Assembly: GCF_022539505.1 (NCBI RefSeq)
Contig: NC_061511.1
Location: 35,846,620 to 35,910,619, forward strand
Origin: Lolium rigidum
Taxonomy: Eukaryota; Streptophyta; Magnoliopsida; Poales; Poaceae
Reading direction: 5' to 3'
Length of the DNA: 64,000 bases
Shown here: piece by piece, positions 44,952 through 55,796 of the stretch
How positions within the stretch are numbered: the first letter of the stretch is position 1
How the letters are laid out: every line of letters begins with the position of its first letter
The notes under the pieces: generated by a model
Database searches by the model: none
The model's input: only the letters and a program-made list of their open reading frames with translations
What the model was told of the DNA's origin: nothing
Program-made: the position numbers and the translations under genes

Positions 44952-46390
44952 AGGCCTGAGGAGCGAACGAGGCCAGGTGGCGCGACCCAACTTTCTGGCC
45001 GCGCCACCCACCTCAGTTCGCACCTTGATCGTCCGACTGCCCTGATCCTTTTGCCCACCGACGTATTTTCCCTAAAAACGACTATATATATATGGCCCCG
45101 AAGAGTTCTCGGAAGGAGAGCGCCGCAGAAAGACAGGAACACCAAAACGGAGGCTGCTGCAGAGAAGATTGGAGGGGGAAACTCCGCTGGGATCACCTCC
45201 AGCGGGATCTGCACCTTCTCCAACGTCTTCATCATCATCACCATGACCAAGGGGGAGTAGTACACCTCTAGACTACGGGTTTGTGGTAGTAGCTTTATCT
45301 ATTTCTCTCATGTTCTTCATAGTACTTAGTGTCATATGAGATGCCTATCATGATTATGGTCATATTTGTAATACCTATGTGGTCGATCTTTGTTCTATGA
45401 TATTGTTATATGAGATCTGATCCTATTATATTTGTGAGATGTGCTGATAGATGCATATTATGTACCCCGTTCTTAAGTTTATGTTCTGATCCAACATCTA
45501 TGCAAGAGCGTGTATGGGGTGATGTGTGTGTTAGATGGAGTAGCAAGGTTTTAGTGATTGGATATTGACAATATGTTCATGATCTATTATAGTTTTGCCT
45601 TTCTTTTGCTACCTCATTAGGGATAAAGTGAATGCATGTGCTATGTTCATCATGTGACAACAATAGTGATCTTGTTTGTTCAAGGTAGCATATTTGATAT
45701 TCAAACTTCATGTCAAAGTACTTATTGCTATGCTCTGTTAATTCTTAATACAAGATTGATGAAGTTTCATTCTTGTGGAGCATAAGAGAGGTGTGTTGCA
45801 TCATCTCTATGTTAGGACGTGATGCCCATATTAATTCTGATCTTACATATAATATGATTTGTACCTTCATATCTCATTGATGAATTGCTTTTTGTCCACC
45901 ATAACTTTACAAGAGAATACTCAAGTGAACCCATGAACTCCGGTCCACTTTTTATCATAAGAAACACCTTTATCTTGCATTTACATTTTTTCCATTTGCT
46001 TTCTGCACTATTTTAGTCTGAGAATACAAAAATATTTACTTTTCTTATTTGCATCCAAAACACCAAAAAGAATCAATCTCTTTACAGTCTTTACCTAGTT
46101 ATTCTGTCTAGTTTAGTTTACTACTTGTTTTATTAGTACTTGTGTCATTTACTTACGCGAAACCTTGTGCTTGAAAACCACACGATGGAGTTGGGGACAC
46201 AAGACATTTACTTACTTGCAGGATTGCTTGAAGAAGAGAGAAGAGAAATACTTTTCCATCCAGTTCTTCGGGAGTTCGATATAAACCCTCGAGTCACCTT
46301 TGTGGGGAAGATACTCCCTTGATACAACACTCTGCACTTGGAGTCCCAACGTATCAAGATTCTTTTTAGCATTGTTATTTACAACTATCA

Positions 46391-48052
46391 ACGGTGCATC
46401 TCAGTGTTGGTTGCCTTGTGGCCAGCCGACCATTTAACACGACCACCACCGCCTGCCTCTTCGGTTGTGTCGGCGCCTAGGCTTTGGCCATCATATTCAA
46501 GGTCGATGGTACCGTCCATTGATAAATTTCCATTGCCCTTCTTCTTCGCCATCTCGAGTTTCTTCCAAAGGGCATAGCTTGTTTCCCACTTCTTGGTGTC
46601 CTTGAGCAACATCCAACAATGGCTCCTTGTGAATCCCTTGTTGTCGTAGGTGGACTTGTAGTGCTACATAGCTTATACAACCTACACACGCACACAACAA
46701 ACAATGGTATATGCTCTCATATGTGCTAGGAACATTGAGACGAGGGGAGGAGGTTCACCATGTCAACGACCGAGACACCGCCTATTTGCCTCCCGGTAAC
46801 TGTCTCGTATGAGCCTTGGAACCGGCTACACTCGGCATGGATGAAACTCCACCTCTTTGCAAGGGAGAGTTCTTTGCGTTTCCGATAGAAGGGTTTTTTC
46901 ACCAACAACCGATGCTCATGGAAGTACTTGTCCACGCGGATCCAATAAGCATTGCCCTTTTGCTTGGCATCGCAAAGTGGATCTTGGGAAATCTCAATCC
47001 AATCGGAGCATAGCATCTTGTCCTCTTCGACGGTGTAGCTCGCCGTCCTTTGGATGACCTTCTTGCCATCGGCAAGCGTGGCGGCAAGTGACGCGACCAG
47101 TGTGGCCGCGGTGGCCTGGGTGATTTCCTTGGCCATGTCTTGGGTGACGCCGTCGCCCATGCCTTGTGTGTAGCCGTCGTTGGAAAACGGTGGCTACTCG
47201 TCAATGAAGTAGCCCTCATGGACATCCTCGTACTGAGTGTCATCACGTACTTAGTGTAGTCGCCTTCTTCGTCGTCGGCGCCCTCGTAGATCATGTCCTG
47301 CATGATGGCCTCGTCATTCGTATCCTCACACATAGCGGCCGTGACAATCCGACAAGATCAAGTAGCAGTGGGAAACAATTACAAGAGATGGGCAATAGCT
47401 TTACCATCTTGGTCCCCGGCGGGAGCTCTCCTATCATTCCGTCGAACATGTTGGCTGGTGGTGGCATGTCGGCGGCAGAGATTCGACGTTGCTTCTTCAG
47501 CCCCGCCGGCGATGATTGATCGATCGTGGGAGTGTGGTTGAGGTCGATTCCTTGGCCAGACCTATCCACCGACGCCGCGCGTGGATCACCTAGCCGGGAC
47601 AGCGCGCATCCAGCCCTGCCGTGGCCCCCGCCCTGCTGGGATGCCCTGGGTTGAAGAGGAGGCCGGCCACTCGGCTTCGACGTGACGGAGCTCGTTGACG
47701 ACGCGCCGGCGGCCAAAGGGAGCACCGCTCCATGGCCGAAGGCCATGTTCAACGCCTCCTGCTTCATCATCATGACGGCCTGCTGGGCGGCTTTGTGAGC
47801 CAATAGCTCGCAGTTGGCGTGCTGACGCTGGGTGATGACGCGGTCGTTCGTCCTGAGCCGATCTACTTCCAGCTTGGCGGCGGCCTTTCGAGCTTTGGTG
47901 GCTTCACTCCGGCTTGCGTGCTTGGTAGACTCGGTCCGTCGTTCCTCTTCTGTCATATCCTTGGCGGTCTTCTTCGGTTTCGCCTGCTTCTTTCCGGCGG
48001 TGGACGTGGCAGGCGTGGCGGTGACCATGGCAGGCGCAGCGGCGGAATCCAT
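46391..48052 (-). pseudogene. PIF/Harbinger ORF1 (Myb/SANT-like), N-terminal exons
   Basis: Exons proposed at 48052-47405, 47324-46759 and 46663-46391. Exon 1 starts MDSAAAPAMVTATPATSTAG and holds KKQAKPKKTAKDMTEEERR and a Pro-rich part ending PPPANMFDGMIGELPP. Exon 2 holds the Myb/SANT-like core YTVEEDKMLCSDWIEISQDP, KGNAYWIRVDKYFHEHR and LAKRWSFIHAECSRFQGSYE. Exon 3 has GFTRSHCWMLLKDTKKWETS. Proteins of this type work with the Harbinger transposase in DNA binding. A frameshift near 47245 and a TAG near 47200 in exon 2 break it, and insertion D cuts it at 46391. The rest is at 22557-22924. No transposase ORF2 was found in the window. Confidence 0.85.
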
Positions 48053-49300
48053 CGCTTCCGCTGCCTTTTCCGCCGGCCGAATTTTCGTGCGAGGGTTTTT
48101 GGAGGAAATGTGTGCGCCACTGATGGAAGGGACCATGGTATTCTAGGGTGGACAAGGGAGGACGTGCCAATTGTTCGACCCAACACATCGGCATTCCATA
48201 TTTAGGAAGCGGATGGGTCGGTCCACGCAAGTCGGTCCGTTTGCGTCGTCGAGTGAAGCGTGCGCGGCTATCTGGCTAGGTAGGTGTGCGACACAGCGAC
48301 ACAGCATGTGACCTCTCGGCTAGGTAGATGCACTCGCCGCCTAAGCTAGAGGTGTCGCCGTCACCACCGTCCGTGTCATGTCCATATCTGAATCGGCACT
48401 GACTCAGCTAATTTGTCCCACACTCATCCACACGCCTAGTGCCTACGTACTCTGCCTACTCATCATCATTCATTCATCGGAATAAAGTTCAGGACAGCAA
48501 TCTGTTTAACTGCAGCGTCTTCATCCGCCTTTTTCTCGTCACATTCAGTGTTCCTGGTACTGTTGTTGAAAACAAAGGAGTTTTTGATATTGCGCTGAAA
48601 GTTTCTCAGGCTTTTAGCAAACAAGAGCTAGCTCCTCCCAAACGATCGATGAGATCAGTGTTTCTTTTTTCTCCTTCTCTGCACTGCGTATCACTACGTA
48701 TCAGAGTTGATCTGTTGGTGTAAGGTGCAGAGACTCGATGGAGGTTGTTTTAACGAATTATGTTTCAGAAATATACGCAACAAAGACAATGCACGCTCTC
48801 AAGCATGCATGCTAGGAAGTCATTTCCCTTTTCTCCAGTTTTGTTAGTCTCGGATGCATACTGTTATCGACTGTACTTTGACAGCAGGTGTTATTATAAG
48901 AGAAGTCATCGAGATCACACAAACAAAGGAGTCGATCGAGACGTCGATCAAGTTCGTACCACGCACACTCCTCCACACGCGTAGTACCTACGTACTCTTC
49001 CTACATCATCATCATTCATTCACCCCAAGTTCAGAGCAAGAACCTGTTTGTCTACAGCGTTTTTCATCTGCCTTTTTTCAGTTTATGTCATCGTCACATT
49101 CAGAGTTATTTGATAGTAATGTGCTGAAAAGTTTCTCAGGTTTAGTCACGGATGCATGGTGGCAGACTGGCAGTTTTTGGCTGCAGTTTTTGTTAGCCAA
49201 GCTGCCAAGGCAGTACTGATCGCAAACAGAGAGGAGTCGATGGATCAAAGTTGAGGCGCATATATTAAGCCTGGAGTCATGAGGGAGGACATGGATGGAT
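48053..49300. other. Intergenic DNA with a pair of direct repeats
   Basis: No gene is supported. 48130-48300 is GC-rich with GGTCGGTCCGTTTGCGTCGT, similar to DNA near 22310, and may be the outer end of the Harbinger element. Two direct copies of about 180 bp follow (48424-48612 and 48968-49145), both with CGCCTAGTGCCTACGTACTC-type starts and both ending in GCTGAAAAGTTTCTCAGG-like sequence. The far part should include the 3' UTR of the metallothionein gene. Confidence 0.55.
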
Positions 49301-49458
49301 CGATCATGGCGACACACGCGAGACTCACGTACAGAATTAAGGAACACACGGTGGTTATTTTATTTAGCAGCAGCTAGTGAGACACGCTGCTGGGTGGCGG
49401 TGGTGGCGTTGTCCTCCTTGTCCTCATGCTCGCCGACCGACCGGCCGGGCGGCGGTCT

Positions 49459-49827
49459 TCACTTGCAGCTGCAGCAGGAGCAGCCGCAGGCGGTGCCGCA
49501 CTTGCAGGTGGTGCAGTCGCAGCCGCCGGCCTCCCCGGCCATCTCGAACCCGCCGGAGGTGGCCTTGTGGGCGGCGGTGGGCATGACCATGACGGCGGCG
49601 CCGGCGGTAGCCTCAACGTCGGGGAACATCTTGCAGCTACACACGCAAAATCAAATTCCACCACAGTCAATTTACTCAGCGTCTACCCGGATAAAGAAAC
49701 TACTATGAAACGTTCAAATTCAGGCATGCGGTTTGTTCAAGCGGCAGTGCTGCACTACGTACCCACCGCAGCCGCTGCCGCACTGGCAGCCGGCGCCGCA
49801 CCCGCACTTGCCGCTGCAGCAAGACAT
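49459..49827 (-). CDS. MT2: Type 2 metallothionein
   Basis: Two exons, 49827-49763 and 49636-49459, with a 126-bp GT-AG intron, encode 80 aa. The N-terminal Cys domain is [20 protein letters not shown] (CC, CxC, CxC, CxxxC spacing). A Cys-free linker of about 38 residues follows ([20 protein letters not shown]...), then the C-terminal domain [19 protein letters not shown]. This is the type 2 plant pattern. The protein binds Cu and Zn through Cys thiolates in the cytosol and helps in metal balance and redox protection. The start is the only ATG in frame and begins the Cys domain. Length is normal and no damage is seen. Confidence 0.96.
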
Positions 49828-49934
49828 TCTCCTTCCGAGAGTGGTGGTGATGCTACTGAAGAAGTGAGGAGGTAGCTAGCTCAGAGAGGGATGCTTGCTG
49901 TGGCTTGGTGAGGAGGAAGAAGGCGAGGAAGGGG

Positions 49935-49947
49935 GCTATAAATAGGC
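49935..49947 (-). promoter_or_regulatory. TATA box of the metallothionein gene
   Basis: CCTATTTATAGCC on the minus strand, about 110 bp before the ATG, well placed for a 5' UTR of about 75-80 nt. The downstream sequence is the expected GC-rich leader. Confidence 0.65.
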
Positions 49948-49949
49948 GG

Positions 49950-50600
49950 GGAGTGGGCGGCAAAGGATGGAGGGCAGCGTGCGAGGGGCCACGCCGCCAT
50001 CGAAATGCCTCAACTTGATAAATTGACTTATTTCTCACAATTCTTCTGGTTATGCATTCTCCTCTTTACTTTTTATATTCTCTTATTTAATAATAATAAT
50101 GGAATACTTGGAATTAGCAGAATTCTCAAACTACGGAACCAACTGCTTTCGCACGGGGGTGTTTGTTTGGGCTTTTTTTGGCTTTTTGGCTTTGGCTTAT
50201 AAGCCTTAGGTGCTTTTTTGGCTTTTAGATTTTAGAAGCCAAAAACATTGGATTTTAGAAGCCATATATCGGGAAGAGGAATCATCAGCATCGGGATGAA
50301 TCGTCCATCTCTTTCCACCTTTGATTCTTCCCTCTCCAGGATAAAGACGTCTGCAGTTTACACACTGCTTTTTAGCGGCTAGCTAGGTTTGGTACCATGA
50401 TTCTGAACTCTCTGATAAAGAAGGGTGATAATGAAATCGCTGGGACTTTCCTTAGAGCAAACTCTAGTCGATCTCGAAACGTAATTTTTCAATTATCACT
50501 TATTTGAGTCTCCCTAGAAAAAATACAGGTGCTGGTATGCTTTGGTTCGACATATCCTCATATATTTTCTCAGTCCTAGTCCATATAAATACCCTTTTTT
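49950..50600. other. Upstream of metallothionein; possible MITE end
   Basis: No gene is seen. 50156-50275 reads GGGTGTTTGTTTGGGCTTTT followed by repeated GGCTTTT and GATTTTAGAAGCC, the style of hAT- or Tourist-type MITE ends in grasses, but I could not find the matching second end. The near part (49950-50100) is promoter of the metallothionein gene. Confidence 0.4.
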
Positions 50601-51316
50601 TTTGAACGGGTACGGGTCCAAGAAGGACCCGGAAGCTGCTTCATTTATAAGCGGTGGGAGTATAAATTACAAAGGAGTCCAGAAAGAAACTAGGAAATAC
50701 ATACAAGACCCTAGGAATTACAGTAAGGCCCTCGAGAAGAAAAATGAAAAAAACAATTAGATCCTCGAGTTCCTTCTCCGCCGCATTGAGCTGAGCTCCG
50801 CCGCCAGGCCAAGAGAACCGGCACCGGGGTAATACGGTTTGACATGCTCAAGCCCGAGTGGATGGAAAGCTTGTCAATCCGTATTACACACAGGCATCTT
50901 AGCACCACCACGGCCGGCCAGGGAAAGGAGAAGCACCAACAAGAAAAGCTTGAGCTCAGTATGCAATAAAGGCCCTTTATTTGCAGAGGAACCCGCCGCC
51001 CAGCTCTTCGCCGCTGCCGACTCCGATCATAGTAGTACCACGCTAAAGAAGAGGACCGCAGGGAAGCTACGGATCTGGGCCGAAAGATCTGGTAGCCGCC
51101 TCCCGACTTAGCGCCAAACACCAGCATCAAGCCTAAACAACCTAGATCTACTAGTACTATGCACTAACCTAACTCCAGCGCCTCTCCTAGGCCATCTACG
51201 ACTGGCTACGCCGTCGGGGAAGTCGTCGGATCGGCCCGGTCTCCGGCGGGAGACTCTCAAAGAACTGTAGAGAGACGAGAGGGGGGAGGGGGGAAAGCGA
51301 GCGGTCCCCTGTGGCA
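50598..51316 (-). mobile_element. Poly-A retroposon, non-LTR type, minus strand
   Basis: Read on the minus strand it runs from a pyrimidine-rich GC-rich start near 51316 (CTTTCCCCCCTCCCCCCTCT) to a 3' end CCGGGTCCTTCTTGGACCCG, which forms a hairpin, followed by a run of A (50598-50606 as T on plus). No reverse transcriptase is present, so it is a short LINE-derived or SINE-like copy. The hairpin followed by poly-A is the main evidence. Confidence 0.5.
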
Positions 51317-51387
51317 ATATATTAACACCATTTCAACTCCATGTTCCCATCATAGTATTTCAAATTTTGATGTTTGACCAATACACA

Positions 51388-51892
51388 ATTCAAGAACATT
51401 TCAAAAAACCAAAATCAAACTAAATTTGCGCAATAGTTAAACCCAAATGTGTCTCACGTCATCCCAGATAGGTCATCATCAGACCACATAGTTCATTATG
51501 TCATAAAACGGAGACCATCCAAAAATAAAATATGATCCTAAAGCTAAGATCACCGTAACAAAAAAATGCCCAAACCGGGGAAATCTCGGTTGCCTCGTAT
51601 TGCTCTCATAGCCAGCATCATCACGGAGCAATTCACGATATAGGAGTCGACTGTGAATTAAGTAATTCTCAGTGGAGCGAGAATTAGAAAAAATCAATTC
51701 AAGGACAGTTCGACTATATAATTTTAAAGTTCAAAATCAAACTAAAGTTGTGAAAGAGTTCAACAAAAATATGTTCCATATCGTCTCGAATAGGTCATCA
51801 TCATACCACATGGTTCATCCCGCCATAAGACGGAGATCATCCAAAAATAAAATATCATCCTAAAGCTAAGATCATCGAAACAAAAAAAAATC
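51388..51892. repeat. Direct tandem repeat, two units of about 180-195 bp
   Basis: 51388-51568 and 51695-51892 share AATTCAAG..CA.TTC, AAAATCAAACTAAA, ATAGGTCATCATCA.ACCACAT, GGTTCAT, ACGGAGA.CATCCAAAAAT and CTAAAGCTAAGATCA. No coding. Probably subterminal or internal repeats of an old transposon. Confidence 0.75.
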
Positions 51893-52058
51893 TACCAAAA
51901 TGCTCAAACACAAAGAGCATCACACACCCTCACTATCATCACCTCCACCACCTCCACCAGAGTGCCCGTCCGCCATGCCATCTTCAAATAAGATTTCTCA
52001 CGGGTGAGGTCCCAAATTGATCTTGCTTCTCATCCATCACACTTCACACCTGCGTCCA

Positions 52059-52325
52059 TGTTTACCAAAAACACATGTCTCCGCAAAGTCATAAGACCAT
52101 ATATGGGGACTGACGCCTGCCCAGTGCCGGAAGGTCAAAGAAGTTGGTGGCCTAATGAAAGGGAAGCCAGCGACCGAAGCCCCAGTGAATGGCGGCTGTA
52201 ACTATAACGGTCCAAAGGTAGCGAAATTCCTTGTTGGGTAAGTTTAGACCCGCACGAAAGGCGTAATGATCTGGGTACTATCTCGGAGAGAGGCTCGGTG
52301 AAATAGACATGTCTGTGAATATGTG
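52059..52325 (+). pseudogene. Plastid 23S rRNA fragment in the nucleus (NUPT)
   Basis: About 265 bp match domain V of plastid-type 23S rRNA: TGTTTACCAAAAACACATGT, CTGACGCCTGCCCAGTGCCG, GGCTGTAACTATAACGGTCC, AAAGGTAGCGAAATTCCTTG, GACCCGCACGAAAGGCGTAA and GAAATAGACATGTCTGTGAA. These cover sequence near the peptidyl transferase centre. Many C-to-T and G-to-A changes (ACAGG to ACATG, GTCGTAAG to GTCATAAG, GTCGGG to GTTGGG) show an old transfer under methylation decay. It is too short to be a working rRNA. Confidence 0.9.
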
Positions 52326-54132
52326 GAACATGAGCATCGCCTCTTGGTTCTTTTTTGTTTAATTATGTCTCTAACTTTAAAAAAACACGATCTATTAATA
52401 ATCATCAATGGTAGTTCAAAGAGCTCTAAGAGTAAAAAATATATAAATATATTCTTGAACCACCTAATGATAAAGAAGTGTGACAAGAATGTTGTTGATG
52501 TTGAACACAATTGTTTAGTCTCTTTCATCACATCGGTATTTTGGTTGAGTTGGCTAAAGCATGCAATTCCACAACTGAAACTTTAGGGCTTCTTTGGATC
52601 ACAAGAATTCGGTATATTGCAGGAGTACAAACTAAATCTAGCCATTGGTTCAGAAGGATAGTTTAGACATTTTCCCATTGTAATTATGTATCATACACGA
52701 TCTAATTCGCTGCCGTGGCTGCCTTCTGAACTCCTCCTTACCCATGGAGCCACGCCGCCGCCTCCTCCACGTCCACCGTCACCATATCCCGGACGGCTCC
52801 ACCCTCTGGTGTTTGCATATCCCTAATCTTCAGCAGCTCCGCTGAGCCGCCTCTCGTGTAGATCGGACGAGCAAATCTCATCCAACAAGAATATTCAGTT
52901 CCCACAAAATCACAAGCCTGATCTTGTTTTGTTTCTACAGCCTGGTTCATGCGTACATGACCAGATCAATTCATGTACTATTGGATCTAAAACTCTGCTT
53001 CATGAAGCTATCTGCATAAAGTAATTTTGATGTTCCGTGTGAACGCAGGTGAAATTGACTGGAAACGCTAACCCAACCCTGCATCACTGCATGTTAGCTT
53101 GATCCGTCATTATCTTTTTTTCTTGAGATCTGATCCATTATTATTGGAGTAGTGAAAAAGAAAAGAAAAAATAAGAAGGAATAACTGGGATTACCGTTTT
53201 GCCCATTTGGTGGAGGTACTCCGCCAGTTTTGGCTGAGTTTTGGAGTTAGTACTCTGTGGGATGATAATGGAGTATCAGAACACATGAGCCCTTAGATCG
53301 CTTAAAATGAACGGCTGCTGGTAGTTTCGGGGTACTCAAGAAGAAAATTATAGAAATACTCATTTGGATGGAGCACAAGAAAAAAACGTAGGAAAAGTGT
53401 CTTGATCCTATGTGGATTAGTGTAAAGAAGATGTTAGAGTGGATATTGAAATTCCTATGGGATTGAGATGTAGGAATGCAATTCATATGAAGTTTGGAGG
53501 TGTTTTTCCTTTGATTCAAAGGGATTATTTAGGAAAAAGAGATCTTATGTTCGGATTTCTCCAAAATTTCTTTGAAAACCCTTCGGTCCAAAGAGGTCGT
53601 TGCTGCTTTGCTTTATGTGATTGAAAGTGTAGACGGCGCACATGCACTCGTATCATAGCATGCACGATCACCCTACGAGTCAGTCTACGTCGCCTAAACC
53701 TCCATGATAAGGTAAAAATATGTGCTTCTCAGGGATCAGATCAACGTACTGGAGATCACCCTACAGTTAACCTCATCCAGTGGCTCACTAAAGCAGCAAT
53801 AATTCAGACACGATTCTTTTGCCCGATCAATTGAGTGACACCAATTAAACTGTGTACCACTACAGCCAGTAATACAGTGGTACCCCATCGATTCGTGTCA
53901 TGTCACTTCCAAACAGTTTTTACGGACACCATGTCGTCCATTTCCGTGAAACTATCCGCGCGCATCTACCGACCGATGACGAGGCGAATGCAGCCGTGCA
54001 TGAAAAGACACTGACGAACAGTGGCACCACCAATTATTGCTGGTAGAGCATCACGCAAGTAAGAAGATATTTGGAACACTGGAGTCGAGTGAATCCCGGC
54101 CGTTGGTTCCAAACTACTGTGGTGCACGAACA
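52326..54132. other. Intergenic DNA, possible TIR element remnant
   Basis: No gene is supported. GGGCTTCTTTGGATCACAAG at about 52587 and, on the other strand, CTCTTTGGACCGAAGGG at about 53582-53602 could be paired ends of a MULE-like element about 1 kb long, with no coding inside. I saw nothing in 53620-54130. Confidence 0.3.
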
Positions 54133-55706
54133 AGGCATCTCTAATGGGGACGACGCAAAACATACAACCAAATTGACCACCTCCGTAGGTTTGCGACGGC
54201 CCAAATGGTCAAATTTGACCGCTCGTCCGGCACGACACAATTTTTTGTAGGGTTTTGCATTCATTCAAGAGAAACGTAATTTACATAGTGAAAAAGGAAA
54301 ATAATACTAAAAAGCGCATGTACCTCCAGTTACCCTAGCCTACTCCTCCTGGTCGAGCACGACGAAATCCGGTATTGCTCACGGCCAGTTGGCAGCCGGC
54401 GGAACGTACGCCGGTGCTACCGGTGGTGGAGGTGGAGGAACCCACGGGTTGAACGATAGATGTGGAGGCAGCGGCGCGCAGGTGCAGGGCTGAGTTCCGC
54501 AGTGCCCGTTGGAGGGCCTCATCCTCCGTGAGGCCTGTCGGCATGATGTCGATGCCGTACCGGCGCAGCGGTGGACGCACCGGTCGGTCCACCTCTGACA
54601 CGATGATGCCGAGCCTCACGATCTCGTCGTCGGCCATGGTATCAGGCAGCTGGAACTCCTGGCCCTCCGCCATGGCCTTTTGCCAGGCGTGGAAGACGCA
54701 GCCGATGAAGTCGTCTATGTTGTCCTTGGCCTGCTCGTTGTGGTAGGTCAGCGTGTCGTTGTCTTGGGGAGGCGTAGGAGGAGCCGTCTGCCGTGTTCAA
54801 CGAGGAGGTGCAGGCGCCGGATATTGGTCAAACGGGTAGTCTCGGTAGCTAAGGAACCCCGCCTTCCTCCTCGGATCCTTCTCGCTGTCGCGCGAGGTGT
54901 GCCATAGATTGGAGTCCACGACGAAGGCATGATCGGCGTAGAGGTCCGCCGGCAGGTACTGCCACCTGCGCCCGATCTCGGCTGTCCTCTCCGGCTCGCG
55001 ATGAGGCACGGGCGGGACCGGCACCTGGAGGTAGCTGAGCTGCCAGCCGTCGCCAGGCAAGTGCACCCCCTCCCAGCGGCGCACAACATCCAGTTTTCAT
55101 ACATCAACCGCGCCATGTCGACGGGGAGCAACACCCTATTCGGCCGCTCCTTCTTCTTCACGCCGCTGGCGGGCGCCTTGGCGTCGTGCTTCTTCTTCCC
55201 CATGGTGATGCGGTGGCACGCGGTGGTGAGGGTGGGCGCAGAGGTGTCGCTGGTGTGGGCGATGGCGGTGACAATGTCGATCGCCTTTTAAACGCCGAGC
55301 GCGCGGAGGACCCGATGCCATAGATGGCGGCGCAGAACTCCAGCCGCCACCCGCCAGGCCTGGTGCGCTTGCACAAGACAAGGCGACGGTATTGATAGCG
55401 AAGGCTGCAGCGCAGACGCGGAAGCAAAGATCGCTGAAGCGACGATCGCCGAAGCGATGCACTCGAAACAGGCTTCACGCCCACTGCCAGGCGGGCCCGT
55501 GAGAGAAGCGAGCGGTCACGCGGCGCGACCGGGCAGCGTCCGCTAAGACACATCCGAGGCGCAAATTTGGGTCACGTTTGCGTCTCGGTAGACAACCTAA
55601 TCACTATGCGTCGGGCCGCTAGTCTCTGGTGTAGGCGCATTTTTTTTACCGCGCGGTCCAAAACGATCGCTCTACATCCGTTTGCGCAACCCCGTTAGAG
55701 ATGCCC
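54133..55706. mobile_element. TIR DNA transposon (Harbinger-like), about 1.57 kb
   Basis: Ends are inverted: left AGGCATCTCTAATGGGGACG and right, on the other strand, GGGCATCTCTAACGGGGTTG, both followed by GCGCAAA- or CGCAAA-type sequence. TAA follows the right end, but the left flank (ACA) does not match it, so the target duplication is unclear. Subterminal GACGGCCC/GCGTCGGGCC wording also occurs near the Harbinger ORF1 remnant. It carries one decayed ORF on the minus strand and no transposase. Confidence 0.65.
54335..55203 (-). pseudogene. Transposon-associated ORF, decayed
   Basis: The frame starts MGKKKHDAKAPASGVKKKER and reads DMARLMYENWMLCA, then a frameshift near 55080 moves to the frame with GVHLPGDGWQLSYLQVPVPP and HAFVVDSNLWHTSRDSEKD. 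One stop (about 54797) interrupts before NDTLTYHNEQAKDNIDDFIG and GQEFQLPDTMADDEIVRLGI, and it ends at 54335. Proteins of this kind (a basic start, a GWQLS-like Trp motif, then a YHNEQAKD region) are common in grass transposon annotation, but I know no function. It fills most of the TIR element. Confidence 0.6.
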
Positions 55707-55767
55707 TAATTGGTGTGACACCGTTGCAGGAGGCAGGCAAATTAATCATTCCGGAATATGATAATTA

Positions 55768-55796
55768 CTAGCTCAATGCCCGTACCTTGCTACGGA
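55768..55796 (-). mobile_element. Helitron 3' terminus, minus strand
   Basis: On the minus strand the end reads hairpin CCGTA-GCAAGG-TACGG, then GCATTGAG, then CTAG, then the host T. A short hairpin 8-12 bases before CTRR and insertion next to T are the Helitron end rules. The element would extend to the right; its TC start was not placed, and no Rep/helicase is seen, so it is non-autonomous or a fragment. Confidence 0.65.

Larger units (their letters stand above)
22925..46390 (+). mobile_element. Solo LTR D carrying elements B and C
   Basis: Three pieces of one LTR of the A family (22925-23048, 37900-38058 and 44957-46390) add up to about 1.72 kb, the full LTR length. No internal region remains, so this is a solo LTR left by LTR-LTR recombination or a close equivalent. 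The last piece runs 35 bases past the usual ...CAACGTATCA end before ACGGT. These bases (ATTCTTTTTAGCATTGTT is similar to the primer-site region) suggest that a little internal sequence or a faulty end was kept. Confidence 0.88.

Noticed and set aside
22925..46390. D as a complete retrotransposon with long internal region
   Set aside because: Its three pieces add up to only one LTR; everything between belongs to B and C.
52059..52325. Functional rRNA gene
   Set aside because: Only about 265 bp, with many decay changes and no flanking rRNA sequence.
52587..53602. MULE-like element with paired ends
   Set aside because: Ends are only loosely inverted and no target duplication could be placed; kept only as a note in the intergenic entry.
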